From the NCBI RefSeq assembly GCF_003243465.1, contig NZ_QFQZ01000007.1:1-64000 (forward strand): a stretch of DNA of 64,000 nucleotides. Direction: 5' to 3'. The translations under genes and the position numbers were made by a program. Of the stretch, positions 63,984-64,000 are shown one piece after another. How positions within the stretch are numbered: position 1 is the first letter of the stretch; every line of letters begins with the position of its first letter. The notes under the pieces are model-generated. The model was not told where the DNA came from. It did not search any database and worked only from the letters and a program-made list of their open reading frames with translations. This DNA is from Caulobacter segnis (GTDB lineage: Bacteria; Pseudomonadota; Alphaproteobacteria; Caulobacterales; Caulobacteraceae).

Positions 63984-64000
63984 TTCGCTTTCAGGAGCCA

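Overview
The window is GC-rich alphaproteobacterial chromosome and almost certainly comes from a Caulobacter species. It has a PodJ polarity factor, the fliL-fliM-(PflI-like)-MotE and flgFGAH flagellar operons around a sigma-54 promoter, OpgH, an Entner-Doudoroff operon under a LacI-type regulator, GANTC (CcrM) sites at podJ, and alphaproteobacterial LexA boxes. From memory, the gene order resembles the C. crescentus stretch from ftsN through podJ to flgH; I could not run an alignment. I saw no tRNA, rRNA, prophage, IS transposase or CRISPR array.

Layout. 0-6.8 kb: the start of a probable FtsN/SPOR gene, dgt, erpA, a small low-GC insertion flanked by a 19-bp direct repeat, xth, a membrane-anchored proline-rich protein, a LysE exporter, a Gfo/Idh/MocA oxidoreductase and an NADP-dependent oxidoreductase. 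6.8-16 kb: a small lipoprotein, opgH, an RNase H-fold-like protein, a MATE exporter ending in a palindromic repeat, a stress-type SDR, a VOC protein, a ThuA-like protein, and a DUF2239/GIY-YIG operon. 16-24.4 kb: a TonB-dependent receptor, an S41 peptidase, thiC with a TPP riboswitch, a YpfJ-type metallopeptidase and two exported small proteins. 24.5-35 kb: a PLP desulfhydrase/racemase pair, a secreted SRPBCC protein, an XRE regulator, and two DNA-repair loci (a DinG-like helicase; an Lhr-like helicase plus PdeM), each preceded by the same LexA-like box.

35-43 kb: podJ with three GANTC sites near its start, a two-helix membrane protein, a short MprF-like protein, and an operon of acyl-CoA dehydrogenase, DsbA-type isomerase and acyl-CoA dehydrogenase. 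43-54.5 kb: a Crp-type regulator, then pyk, a GH3 beta-glucosidase, a LacI regulator, glk, edd, pgl and zwf. Together these could take beta-glucosides to glucose, glucose-6-phosphate and KDPG, plus the last glycolytic step; the KDPG aldolase eda is not in the window. Three related palindromes (upstream of the beta-glucosidase, lacI and zwf) suggest one regulon. 54.7-64 kb: two divergent flagellar operons sharing about 230 bp of control DNA. Leftward: fliL, fliM, pflI-like, motE and a large TPR protein. Rightward: flgF, flgG, flgA, flgH from a near-consensus sigma-54 promoter.

The most unusual signals are: (i) the 311-bp insertion that duplicates the 3' end of erpA; (ii) a palindromic repeat inserted in frame inside the Lhr-like helicase, with a related element that forms the C-terminus of the MATE protein; (iii) paired LexA-like boxes on the two helicase loci; (iv) a hairpin that buries the Shine-Dalgarno of the VOC gene; and (v) a PodJ that stops soon after its Sel1 repeats.
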